Shown piece by piece: positions 1 to 7,563 of a DNA stretch of 64,000 bases. Source of the DNA: HK1 sp965221725 (lineage in GTDB: Bacteria > Pseudomonadota > Gammaproteobacteria > HK1). Positions within the stretch are counted from its first letter, which is position 1, and each line of letters starts with the position of its first letter. Under the pieces are notes generated by a model that was given only the letters and a program-made list of their open reading frames with translations, had not been told where the DNA came from and did not search any database. A program made the translations under genes and the position numbers. Where the stretch lies: NCBI GenBank assembly GCA_965221725.1, contig OZ244909.1:3968001-4032000 (forward strand). The letters run 5' to 3'.

Positions 1-488
1 AAGGAGTAGGCGTCCTTCATGATGAATTCGCGCGCGCGCATCACCCCGAACCGCGGGCGGATCTCGTCGCGGAACTTGGTCTGGATCTGGTACAGGTTGA
101 CCGGGAGCTGCTTGTAGCTGCGGATCTCCCGGCGCGCGATGTCGGTGATGACCTCCTCGTGGGTCGGGCCGACGCAGAAGTCGCGCTCGTGGCGGTCCTG
201 CAGGCGGAGCAGCTCCGGGCCGAAGTTGCCCCAGCGCCCGGACTCCTCCCACAGCTCGGCGGGCTGGATGGCGGGCATCAGCACTTCCTGGGCGCCGGCC
301 GCGTTCATCTCTTCGCGGACGATGGCTTCGACCTTGCGCAGCACCCGCACGCCGAGCGGCAGCCAGGTGTAGAGGCCGGAGGCGAGCAGGCGGACCAGAC
401 CGGCCCGCAGCATCAGCCGGTGGCTGACGATCTCCGCTTCTGCGGGGGTTTCCCGCATCGTCGCGAGAAGCGTCTGCGTGCATCGCAT
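1..488 (-). CDS. proS: Prolyl-tRNA synthetase, N-terminal part (runs off the window)
   Basis: Charges tRNA-Pro with proline in the cytoplasm. Only the first ~162 codons are present; the rest lies before base 1. The start (ATGCGATGCACGCAG) is followed by segments typical of bacterial E. coli-type ProRS: ETPAEAEIVSHRLMLRAG, GLYTWLPLG, the class II motif 1 region around AGAQEVLMP, and GPTHEEVITD at the motif 2 approach, ending in REFIMKDAYS. The ATG at 488 gives the usual N-terminus; a second in-frame ATG ten codons later would cut into it. The gene is co-directional with ilvBN but lies 151 bp after ilvN, and no promoter was recognised. Identity is secure; the C-terminal editing and anticodon domains cannot be judged. 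Confidence 0.95.
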   Translation of the reverse strand, partial: MRCTQTLLATMRETPAEAEIVSHRLMLRAGLVRLLASGLYTWLPLGVRVLRKVEAIVREEMNAAGAQEVLMPAIQPAELWEESGRWGNFGPELLRLQDRHERDFCVGPTHEEVITDIARREIRSYKQLPVNLYQIQTKFRDEIRPRFGVMRAREFIMKDAYS

Positions 489-639
489 TGGCGAGACTCC
501 CTGAGGTGATGGGCCGGGGGGACGGACGAGCCCGGGGCGTACGGGCGCAACCCGGAAGAAGCCTGCGGCGACGAGCCCATCGGCTCCTACCGTCCCGCCG
601 CCCGTGGTTGTCGATCCGCGGCCGGAAACGGCCCTGGCG

Positions 640-1131
640 TCAGAGCCGGAGCCCCCGCTCTCCGCGCACGATGGCGAGGGCGCCGGAGCGCACCACTTCG
701 AGGACCGACTTGTGGTCGATTGCTCCGATGAAGGCATCGAGCTTGGCGCCGTCGCCGGTGACCTCGATGATGTACGTCGACTGGCTCACGTCGAGGATGC
801 GCGCCCGGAAGATGTCGGCGATCCGCTTGACCTCTTCGCGGGCGCCGCCGGCCACCCGCACCTTGACCAGCATGATCTCGCGCTCGACGTGTGCGTCCCC
901 GGTGATGTCGAGGAGCTTGACCACGTCGATGAGCTTGTGCAGTTGCTTGGTGATCTGTTCGATGATCTCGTCCGAACCCGACGTGACCAACGTCATCCGG
1001 GATGCGGATGCGTCCTCGGTCGGTGCGACCGAGAGCGATTCGATGTTGTAGGCACGGGCGGAGAACAGGCCGGCCACGCGACTCAGGGCCCCCGGCTCGT
1101 TCTCGAGCAGCATCGAGATGATGTGACGCAA
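640..1131 (-). CDS. ilvN: Acetolactate synthase small (regulatory) subunit
   Basis: Regulatory subunit of acetohydroxyacid synthase, which confers valine feedback inhibition and stimulates the catalytic subunit. The 163-aa product is family length (IlvH/IlvN). An N-terminal ACT domain is clear: ISMLLENEPGALSRVAGLFS then ARAYNIESLSVAPTED. A second regulatory domain follows, around VKVRVAGGAREEVKRIADIF. The start is 22 bp after the ilvB stop, so the two form one operon. In many proteobacteria ilvC follows directly; here the next gene on this strand is proS, so ilvC must lie elsewhere. Confidence 0.95.
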   Translation of the reverse strand: MRHIISMLLENEPGALSRVAGLFSARAYNIESLSVAPTEDASASRMTLVTSGSDEIIEQITKQLHKLIDVVKLLDITGDAHVEREIMLVKVRVAGGAREEVKRIADIFRARILDVSQSTYIIEVTGDGAKLDAFIGAIDHKSVLEVVRSGALAIVRGERGLRL

Positions 1132-1153
1132 GGTTCGATACTCCGGGCGGGGT

Positions 1154-2881
1154 TCAGGCGAGCTCCCGCTGTCGCGAATGCGCCGACAGCAACATCTCGT
1201 TGTGACCCTTGCCCGCCATCATCATCGGGTAGACGTTCTCGGCCGGATCGGTGATGAAGTCCATGAACACCAGCCGATCCTTCATCGCGAACGCCTCGCG
1301 GAGCGCTCCCTCCACGTCGCCGGGCTTCTCGATCTTCATCCCCACGTGCCCGAAGCTCTCGGCCAGCGCCGCGAAATCGGGCAGGGAGTCCAGATAGGAG
1401 TGCGACTCCCGGTTCTCGTACATGAACTCCTGCCACTGCCGGACCATGCCGAGGTAGCGATTGTTGAGATTGATGACCTTGATGGGCAGATCGTACTGCT
1501 TGGCGGTCGAGAGCTCCTGGATGCACATGATGATGCTGCCCTCTCCGGTGACGCACGCCACCTGCGCATCCGGGTAGGCGAGCTGCACGCCGAGCGCGGC
1601 CGGCATTCCGAAGCCCATCGTGCCGAGCCCGCCGGAGTTGATCCAGCGCCTCGGCTTGTCGAACGGGTAGAACTGCGCCGCCCACATCTGGTGCTGCCCG
1701 ACGTCCGACGTGACGTAGGCGTCTCCACCGGTGACTTCGTGGAGCTTCTGTAGCACCGACTGCGGCTTGATCAGGGTGTCGGAACGGTCATACGAGAGAC
1801 AATCGACCGATTCCCAGCGGTTGATCCGGTCCCACCACTCGGACAGGGCCTGCGCATCCGGACGACGGTTCGTGCTCTCCAGCATCCCGTTGAGTTCGCG
1901 GAGCACGTTCAGGACCGAGCCGACGATGGGGACGTGCACCTTGACCGTCTTCGAGATGGAGGCGGGGTCGATGTCGATGTGGACGATGCGCGCATGGGGG
2001 CAGAACTTGCTCACTTCCCCGACGACCCGATCGTCGAAGCGGGCTCCGATTCCGATGAGCACGTCGCAGTTGTGCATGGCCATGTTCGCCTCGTATGTGC
2101 CATGCATCCCCAGCATGCCGACGAACTGCGGATCGGTCCCGGGGTACGCGCCGAGCCCCATCAGGGTGTTCGTGATGGGATAACCGAGCGTGCGGGTGAA
2201 GCGCACGAGCTCGTCCGAAGCGTCGTCGAGGACCACGCCGCCGCCGGTGTAGATCATCGGGCGCTGCGCGGACAGGATCAGGTCGAGAGCCTTCTTCATC
2301 TGCCGCGGATGTCCCCGCACCACCGGGTTGTAGGACCGCATTGTCACGCTGGCCGGATACTCGTACGGAATCCTGACATTGGGCGCGGTCACGTCCTTGG
2401 GGATGTCGACCACGACCGGGCCCGGCCGGCCGGTGGTGGCAACGTAGAACGCCTTCTTGAGGGTCTCGGCGAGATCGCGCACGTCCTGCACGAGGAAGTT
2501 GTGCTTCACGCAGGGACGGGTGATGCCCACGCAGTCGACTTCCTGGAACGCATCGCTGCCGATCGCGTGGGTCGGGACCTGGCCGGTGATGACCACCATC
2601 GGCACCGAGTCCATGTGCGCGGTCGCGATTCCGGTCACCGCGTTGGTGGCGCCCGGTCCGGAGGTGACGAGCACCACCCCGGGCTTGCCGGTGGCCCGGG
2701 CGTAGCCGTCGGCCATGTGGGTGGCACCCTGCTCATGGCGGACGAGAATGTGCTTGACGTCGTCCTGCGAATGTATCTCGTCGTAGATGTGGAGAACAGC
2801 CCCACCGGGGTAGCCGAAGATGTACTCCACTCCCTCGTCCTTCAGGAACTGCATGAGGATCCGGGACCCTGAAAGCTCCAC
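1154..2881 (-). CDS. ilvB: Acetolactate synthase large (catalytic) subunit
   Basis: Thiamine-diphosphate enzyme condensing two pyruvates to acetolactate (or pyruvate plus 2-ketobutyrate), the first common step of valine, leucine and isoleucine synthesis. A GTG start at 2881 is preferred over a further-upstream GTG at 2941 because GGGAGG precedes it at normal spacing and because 2941 lies before a terminator-like hairpin. This gives 575 aa. Visible signatures: catalytic Glu near residue 50 in VRHEQGATHMADGYARATG, the FAD-domain middle region, and the ThDP-Mg motif starting VTGEGSIIMCIQELS and ending LNNRYLGMVRQWQEF. It forms an operon with ilvN. The leader carries a promoter and hairpin, annotated separately. 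Confidence 0.96.
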   Translation of the reverse strand: MELSGSRILMQFLKDEGVEYIFGYPGGAVLHIYDEIHSQDDVKHILVRHEQGATHMADGYARATGKPGVVLVTSGPGATNAVTGIATAHMDSVPMVVITGQVPTHAIGSDAFQEVDCVGITRPCVKHNFLVQDVRDLAETLKKAFYVATTGRPGPVVVDIPKDVTAPNVRIPYEYPASVTMRSYNPVVRGHPRQMKKALDLILSAQRPMIYTGGGVVLDDASDELVRFTRTLGYPITNTLMGLGAYPGTDPQFVGMLGMHGTYEANMAMHNCDVLIGIGARFDDRVVGEVSKFCPHARIVHIDIDPASISKTVKVHVPIVGSVLNVLRELNGMLESTNRRPDAQALSEWWDRINRWESVDCLSYDRSDTLIKPQSVLQKLHEVTGGDAYVTSDVGQHQMWAAQFYPFDKPRRWINSGGLGTMGFGMPAALGVQLAYPDAQVACVTGEGSIIMCIQELSTAKQYDLPIKVINLNNRYLGMVRQWQEFMYENRESHSYLDSLPDFAALAESFGHVGMKIEKPGDVEGALREAFAMKDRLVFMDFITDPAENVYPMMMAGKGHNEMLLSAHSRQRELA

Positions 2882-2903
2882 AACCGACCTCCCGCCGAAA
2901 TGC

Positions 2904-2926
2904 AAAAAAAGCCCGCGGGGCGGGCT
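2904..2926 (-). terminator. Terminator-like hairpin in the ilvB leader (possible attenuator)
   Basis: On the minus strand AGCCCGC-CCC-GCGGGCT forms a perfect 7-bp stem with a 3-nt loop, immediately followed by seven T residues. This is the form of an intrinsic terminator. It lies between the candidate ilvB promoter and the ilvB start and has no T-run on the other strand, so it would act on ilvBN transcription. That makes attenuation plausible, but no competing antiterminator pairing was found. Confidence 0.7.
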
Positions 2927-2955
2927 CCTGATACACCACACTTCCGAACGGGCAA

Positions 2956-2983
2956 CCTATATGAAAAAACGACGGACGGTCAA
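2956..2983 (-). promoter_or_regulatory. Candidate sigma70 promoter of ilvBN (overlaps a 10-codon ORF)
   Basis: The minus strand reads TTGACC (2983-2978), a 16-bp spacer, then TATAGG (2961-2956). Transcription would begin near 2949, about 68 nt before the GTG start. The same DNA holds a tiny ORF from ATG at 2989 to TAG at 2957 reading M-V-L-T-V-R-R-F-F-I. Four of its ten residues are branched-chain, as in ilv leader peptides. It could only be translated from a promoter further upstream, so the two readings compete. Confidence 0.5.
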
Positions 2984-3154
2984 GACCATACGACTTCGCT
3001 CGAAATCGCCCCGAATGGACGTCCCGGGTGGGAGAGGGGGCCTGGATCGTGCCGCGCAGCGGTCTTCCGGGGCGCCGGCGGGAGTCACGGCTGACCAACG
3101 GGGCCGGGCGGTTTATCATGCCCCGGTCGCCGCCACTTCCACGGATGTCTCACC

Positions 3155-3946
3155 ATGACGGAAGTCGACCCCGAGCCGCGCCCTCGGCGCCGCGGCATCT
3201 ACCTGCTTCCCAACCTGTTCACCACCGCCGCGCTGTTCGCCGGGTTCTACGCGATCATGGCCGCGATCGATGGCCGCTTCGAGGCTGCCGCCGCTGCCAT
3301 CTTCGTCGCCATGGTGCTCGACGGGGCGGACGGGCGGATCGCACGATTGACCAATACCCAGAGTGCATTCGGGGCGGAGTACGACTCGCTTTCCGACGTC
3401 ATCTGCTTCGGCCTCGCACCGAGCCTCATCGTCTACGAGTGGGCGCTCGCCGGCATGGGAAAGCTCGGCTGGGTTGCCGCCTTCTTCTTCACCGCGGCGA
3501 CCGCCTTGCGACTCGCCAGGTTCAACACCCAGCTCGGCACCACGGACAAGCGGTATTTTCAGGGTCTGCCGTGCCCGGCCGCCGGGGTGACGCTGGCGGC
3601 GCTGGTCTGGTTCGCCACCGAGTTCGAGATACGAGGAGAAGATGTCGCCGTTATCGCGTTCGCGATGACCATCGCCATCGGCGGGCTGATGGTCTCGAAC
3701 GTGCGATTCCACAGCTTCAAGGATTTCGACCTGCGCGGCCGCGTGCCGTTCGTGACGATGTTCGTGGTGGTGGTGGTGTTCGTGCTGGTCTCGATCGATC
3801 CACCGGTGGCGCTCTTTCTCGGTACGCTGGGCTACGCCGTCTCCGGGCCGGTGCTCACGTTGTGGAACGTGCGCAAGCGCCGCGCCGCGCGCCGCGCGCC
3901 GGCGGCGGACGCCGGCGATTCGCCCCCCGACATCGGCACGGGCTGA
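3155..3946 (+). CDS. pssA: CDP-diacylglycerol--serine O-phosphatidyltransferase
   Basis: Integral membrane enzyme making phosphatidylserine from CDP-diacylglycerol and serine, on the route to phosphatidylethanolamine. The 263-aa protein carries the CDP-alcohol phosphotransferase signature D-G-x-x-A-R-x(8)-G-x3-D-x3-D: Asp56, Asp59-Gly60, Arg64, Gly73, Asp77 and Asp81. About seven hydrophobic segments run from residue 17 to the end, and the tail is Arg/Ala-rich. It is divergent from ilvB; ilvBN and pssA commonly sit close together in proteobacteria. No strong Shine-Dalgarno precedes the ATG. Psd, the next enzyme, is not in the window. Confidence 0.95.
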   Translation: MTEVDPEPRPRRRGIYLLPNLFTTAALFAGFYAIMAAIDGRFEAAAAAIFVAMVLDGADGRIARLTNTQSAFGAEYDSLSDVICFGLAPSLIVYEWALAGMGKLGWVAAFFFTAATALRLARFNTQLGTTDKRYFQGLPCPAAGVTLAALVWFATEFEIRGEDVAVIAFAMTIAIGGLMVSNVRFHSFKDFDLRGRVPFVTMFVVVVVFVLVSIDPPVALFLGTLGYAVSGPVLTLWNVRKRRAARRAPAADAGDSPPDIGTG

Positions 3947-3975
3947 AGCCGGTCCGCACCTTCCGGAGAGCCTGG

Positions 3976-4755
3976 ATGCCGCATCCCTCGCGCGCACACC
4001 TGGACGCGATCGGGATCCCCGTCTGGGTACGGCGTGGCACCGGGCGCGCGGCGGAACCGACAGGTCTTTCCTCCGAACCGGCCGAGACCGGGGCCGAGCC
4101 CGCGGAGCGGTCCACGCGGCCGGTGGCGATGGCTCCTTCGAGCCCTCGTGCGGTCGGGACCGATCCCGCCGTGCCGACCGCGCAGCAGGCCCTCGAATCG
4201 ACCGATGCCCAGGTGCGCGAGTGCCGCAAGTGCGCCCTGCACCGCACGCGGACGCACACCGTGTTCGGGGTGGGGCCGCCGGACGCGACGTGCATGTTCA
4301 TAGGGGAGGCGCCCGGCGCCGAAGAGGACGCCCGCGGAGAGCCATTCGTCGGCCGCGCCGGCAAGCTCCTCGACGCGATGCTGGCGGCCATCGGGCTGGC
4401 GCGCGGCGATGTCTACATCGCGAACATCGTCAAGTGCCGGCCGCCCCGCAACCGCGACCCGCACGCGGACGAGATTGCGCAGTGCTCGGGCTACCTCCGG
4501 CGCCAGATCGAGGCAGTATCGCCGCGGTTGCTGGTCGCGACGGGCCGAGTGGCGGCCCAGTCGCTGCTCGCGACGACGAAGCCGATCGGTCGGCTCCGGG
4601 GCCGCACCTATCGGTACGGGGAAGATCGCCTCCCGATCATTGCCATGTACCATCCCGCGTACTTCCTCCGCAGCCCTCTCGAGAAGCGCAAGGGGTGGGA
4701 CGATCTGGTGCGTCTGCGCGCGATGCTCTCCGATCATGCGGCGGGCGGTCCGTGA
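3976..4755 (+). CDS. Uracil-DNA glycosylase, family 4 (iron-sulfur type)
   Basis: Excises uracil from DNA, starting base-excision repair of deaminated cytosine. The ATG at 3976 was chosen because GGAGAG precedes it and because the N-terminus (LDAIGIPVWVRR) matches proteobacterial homologues. The 259-aa protein has a Pro/Ala/Glu-rich linker at about residues 21-75, then the catalytic domain. Four Cys suited to a 4Fe-4S cluster are Cys83, Cys86, Cys154 and Cys170. Motif GEAPGAEED (about 110-118) forms the catalytic loop and HPAYFLRSP is the second motif. The stop overlaps the GTG of a repeat-rich ORF, and a nuclease gene follows, hinting at a small repair cluster. Confidence 0.9.
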   Translation: MPHPSRAHLDAIGIPVWVRRGTGRAAEPTGLSSEPAETGAEPAERSTRPVAMAPSSPRAVGTDPAVPTAQQALESTDAQVRECRKCALHRTRTHTVFGVGPPDATCMFIGEAPGAEEDARGEPFVGRAGKLLDAMLAAIGLARGDVYIANIVKCRPPRNRDPHADEIAQCSGYLRRQIEAVSPRLLVATGRVAAQSLLATTKPIGRLRGRTYRYGEDRLPIIAMYHPAYFLRSPLEKRKGWDDLVRLRAMLSDHAAGGP

Positions 4756-5159
4756 ATGCCGAGGTCCGCAACCTCCCGCAGCGCAACCGAGGTCGGCACG
4801 AGCCGCGGGCACGGCGCCGCCCGCACCGGCTGCGAGGACGCGAAACTCCCTTCGCTGGCGCCGTCTTGATGCAGTCGCCGAGCCTCTGGCGTCCCGCCGC
4901 GAACCGTGACCGCCCCGCCGCGAACCGTGACCGCCCCGCCGCGAACCGTGACCGCCCCGCCGCGAACCATGACCGTCCCGCCGCGAACCATGACCGCCCC
5001 GCCGTGAACCGCGACCGCCCCGCCGTGCACCGTGACGAACGGCCAGGCCGCTCACCCGGGTACGAACGGCTCGGCCGCTCGTCCAGGCACGAGCATCCAG
5101 ACCTCTTTCCTGATCGCGAGCGGCCTGGCTGCTTGCCCGAGTACGAACAGCCGGGATGA
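4752..5159 (+). CDS. Repeat-rich open reading frame between two repair genes (doubtful gene)
   Basis: A 135-codon frame starts at a GTG overlapping the upstream stop (GTGA) and ends in a TGA overlapping the ATG of the exonuclease gene (ATGA). That geometry is typical of translational coupling. The product would be a basic N-terminus of about 50 residues, six to seven copies of a 7-residue unit (PAANRDR and variants), then about four degenerate 9-residue units ending near YEQPG. I recognise no domain. Because the DNA repeat units (21 and 27 bp) are multiples of three, several frames stay open, so the coupling could be chance. It may be a real low-complexity protein or a spacer expanded by slippage. 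Confidence 0.3.
   Translation: MNAEVRNLPQRNRGRHEPRARRRPHRLRGRETPFAGAVLMQSPSLWRPAANRDRPAANRDRPAANRDRPAANHDRPAANHDRPAVNRDRPAVHRDERPGRSPGYERLGRSSRHEHPDLFPDRERPGCLPEYEQPG
4893..5036. repeat. 21-bp tandem repeat, about 6.5 copies
   Basis: Head-to-tail copies of a 21-bp unit beginning GAACCGTGACCGCC. The first three full units (4901-4963) are identical, the next three differ by one to a few bases (GAACCATGACC, GAACCGCGACC), and a partial unit follows at 5027. There are no spacers, so this is a minisatellite and not CRISPR. Confidence 0.9.
5037..5155. repeat. Degenerate 27-bp tandem repeat, about 4.5 copies
   Basis: Directly after the 21-bp array, about four and a half degenerate 27-bp units can be aligned. 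They start GAACGGCCAGGCCGCTC, GAACGGCTCGGCCGCTC, GAGCATCCAGACCTC, GAGCGGCCTGGCTGC and GAACAGCCGGG. The array ends at the start codon of the exonuclease gene. Confidence 0.65.
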
Positions 5160-5929
5160 ACGTTCTCGCTTTCGATATCGAGACCGTGCCCGATGTCGAG
5201 TCGGGGCGCCGGCTGCTGGCGCTTGATGGCCTGGGTGATGCCGAAGTCGCGCGGATCATGCGCCAGCGACAACAGGAGGCGTCGGGGACGGAGATGATGC
5301 GCCACCACCTGAATCGGATCGTGGCCATCGCGGTGGTGCTGCGCACCGGAGAGCGGTTCCGGGCCTGGTCCCTGGGTGAACCGGACTCTTCGGAGCGCGA
5401 ACTCGTGGAACGGTTCTTCGGCGGCATCGAGCGTTACTCGCCCGACCTCGTCTCGTGGAACGGCGGTGGCTTCGACCTTCCCGTCCTGCACTACCGGGCG
5501 CTGCTGCATGGTGTCGCCGCGCCGCGCTACTGGGAATCGGGCGGCGATGACCAGAGCTTTCGCTGGAACAACTATCTCAACCGCTTTCACTCGCGGCATA
5601 CCGATGTGATGGACGTCCTCGCCGGCTACCAGCCCCGCGCCTTCGCTCCGCTCGATGAAATCGCGCAGATGCTGGGCTTTCCGGGCAAGCTCGGGATGGA
5701 CGGCTCCGGGGTATGGGAGGCGTATGCCGCCGGCGAGATCGAGCGCATCCGCGCGTACTGCGAGGTCGACGCCCTCAACACCTTCCTCGTTCATCTCCGC
5801 TACGAACTGATGCGCGGGCGCCTTTCCCCGGATGGATACGAGCGCGAGTGCGAGGTCGTGCGCGGCTGGTTGCAAGCGGACGGACGCGCCCATCTTGCGG
5901 AGTTCCTCCGGGCCTGGGGTCCATCGTGA
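5156..5929 (+). CDS. Predicted 3'-5' exonuclease, PolB-like (DNA_pol_B_exo2 family)
   Basis: DnaQ-fold nuclease related to the proofreading domain of family B polymerases but without a polymerase domain. The 257-aa length is normal for the family. Visible metal-binding motifs are ExoI AFDIETVPD (Asp7, Glu9), ExoII around VSWNGGGFDLPVL, and ExoIII in RAYCEVDALNTF. The context after a uracil-DNA glycosylase suggests DNA repair, but the true substrate of this family is poorly known. The start ATG overlaps the stop of the upstream repeat-rich frame. Confidence 0.88.
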   Translation: MNVLAFDIETVPDVESGRRLLALDGLGDAEVARIMRQRQQEASGTEMMRHHLNRIVAIAVVLRTGERFRAWSLGEPDSSERELVERFFGGIERYSPDLVSWNGGGFDLPVLHYRALLHGVAAPRYWESGGDDQSFRWNNYLNRFHSRHTDVMDVLAGYQPRAFAPLDEIAQMLGFPGKLGMDGSGVWEAYAAGEIERIRAYCEVDALNTFLVHLRYELMRGRLSPDGYERECEVVRGWLQADGRAHLAEFLRAWGPS

Positions 5930-6042
5930 CCCGGCCACGGCGGTTGTCGAAGCCCCCGAAATCGCCGGTCTTCCGTGTTCCTCGATATTGCATCGTCGGA
6001 ACCGGATTCTCGAGTGCCCGCAGGCCGGTAACACCCTCCGTT

Positions 6043-6069
6043 GCCATTCGCGCGCGGGCGGGAATCCGC
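6043..6069. repeat. Degenerate REP-like palindromic element
   Basis: GCCATTCGCGCGCGGGCG followed by GGAATCCGC resembles the common proteobacterial palindrome in which ATTCCCGC faces GCGGGAAT. It lies in the 169-bp spacer before rlmD. A similar element is at 40766. Function, if any, would be mRNA end protection. Confidence 0.4.
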
Positions 6070-6098
6070 GCAGCGGCCGCAGCGCCCGGATCCCCGAC

Positions 6099-7496
6099 AT
6101 GAGTCGGGTCGGGACCGCGGCAACGACGGGCGGTAGCACCGTGCGCATCCAGCGCCTTGATGCCAGGGGGCGGGGTGTCGCCCGAATCGGCGGCAGGACG
6201 ACGCTGGTCCACGGCGCGCTTCCCGGCGAGGCGGTGATCGCCCGGCGCGTCCGGCGGCGGCGCGGCCGCGACGAGGCAGTGGTGGAGGAGGTGGTCGAGG
6301 CATCCCCGGATCGGGTCGAGCCGCGGTGCCGGTTCCACGACCGCTGCGGCGGATGCAGTCTCCAGCATCTGTCTCACGATGCGCAGTTGCGGCACAAGGA
6401 GGGCGTCCTGCTCTGCGCCCTGCGGACGATCGGCAACGTCGTCGCGGGGGAGGTCATGCCGGCGCTGGCGGGAACGCCCTGGCGATATCGCCGCAAGGCG
6501 CGGATCGGCGCGCGTTACGTCGCCGGGCGGGACGCGGTGTTCGCGGGATTCCGCGAGCGGTTTTCGAACCGCGTTGCGGACATCACCGACTGCGAGGTGC
6601 TCGCCGACCCGGTCGGTCCGCTACTCGTGCCGTTGCGCGGTCTTCTGGGCACCCTCGAATCCAGGGCGAGAATCCCGCAGATCGAGGTTGCGGTGGGGGA
6701 GGGCGCGGCGGTTCTCGTGATTCGTCATCTGGATCCGCTCCCGGCGGGCGATATCGCGGCGCTGGAGGCGTTCGCGGTCCGGCACGGGCTGGGGGTCTGG
6801 CTCCAGCCCGGCGGGACCGACACCGCCCGCCCGTTCGTCCGTTCGCGCACCGAGCTCCGGTATGTGCTCGACGACGGCGCGATTCGTCTCCCCTTCTCGC
6901 CGCTCGACTTCGTCCAGGTCAACGGCGAAGTCAACCGCGCCCTCGTGGAGCGGGTGGTGTCGATGCTCGCGCCCGCGCCGGGAGAGAAGGTGCTCGACGC
7001 CTATTGCGGCCTCGGCAACTTCAGCCTGCCGCTCGCGGCCCGCGGGGCGGACGTGACCGGGCTGGAAGCGGCGGACGAGATGGTCGGCCGCGCCCGGGAC
7101 AATGCGGCCCTCAATGAGCTGGCGGCCTCCTTCCATCGCGCGGATCTCGCCGATGGGGCGACGGTGCAGGACTGGCTGCGCCGCGGGTGGGACAAGCTGC
7201 TTCTCGATCCACCGAGGACCGGGGCCGAGGTGATCGTCGAGCACGTCGCCCGGGCGCGGCCGTCGCGCATCGTGTACGTCTCGTGCAACCCGGATACGCT
7301 GGCTCGGGATGCCGCGCGGCTCGTGCACGCGCACGGCTATCGCCTCGTTCGCACCGGGCTCGTGGACATGTTTCCGCACACAAGCCACATCGAGTCGGTG
7401 TCGGAATTCGAGGCGGGTGAGCGTGGTGGTGCAGCCCTGGCCCGAGAGCTCGCCTCGCGAGGTCATACAAGGCTTGCGCAGCAAGCCGGGGCCTGA
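6099..7496 (+). CDS. rlmD: 23S rRNA (uracil-1939-C5)-methyltransferase
   Basis: SAM-dependent methyltransferase making m5U at position 1939 of 23S rRNA. The 465-aa frame contains an N-terminal TRAM-like domain (about residues 12-65), iron-sulfur cysteines Cys77, Cys83 and Cys86 in CRFHDRCGGCSLQH plus a later Cys in TDCEVL. The SAM motif is LDAYCGLGNFSLPLA, followed by LLDPPRTGAE, and the catalytic cysteine is in YVSCNPDTLARD. The ATG at 6099 gives a normal N-terminus; the frame is open further upstream but overlaps the exonuclease gene. mutL follows 67 bp downstream. Confidence 0.92.
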   Translation: MSRVGTAATTGGSTVRIQRLDARGRGVARIGGRTTLVHGALPGEAVIARRVRRRRGRDEAVVEEVVEASPDRVEPRCRFHDRCGGCSLQHLSHDAQLRHKEGVLLCALRTIGNVVAGEVMPALAGTPWRYRRKARIGARYVAGRDAVFAGFRERFSNRVADITDCEVLADPVGPLLVPLRGLLGTLESRARIPQIEVAVGEGAAVLVIRHLDPLPAGDIAALEAFAVRHGLGVWLQPGGTDTARPFVRSRTELRYVLDDGAIRLPFSPLDFVQVNGEVNRALVERVVSMLAPAPGEKVLDAYCGLGNFSLPLAARGADVTGLEAADEMVGRARDNAALNELAASFHRADLADGATVQDWLRRGWDKLLLDPPRTGAEVIVEHVARARPSRIVYVSCNPDTLARDAARLVHAHGYRLVRTGLVDMFPHTSHIESVSEFEAGERGGAALARELASRGHTRLAQQAGA

Positions 7497-7563
7497 CCAT
7501 CTGCGCGCCCTCGCTTCGCGAAGCGGTGAAACTTTCCGGCCAGGTCCATGGGGAGCGGTTGCG

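Noticed and set aside
4893..5155. CRISPR array
   Set aside because: Units are contiguous without unique spacers, and no cas genes are present; it is a minisatellite.
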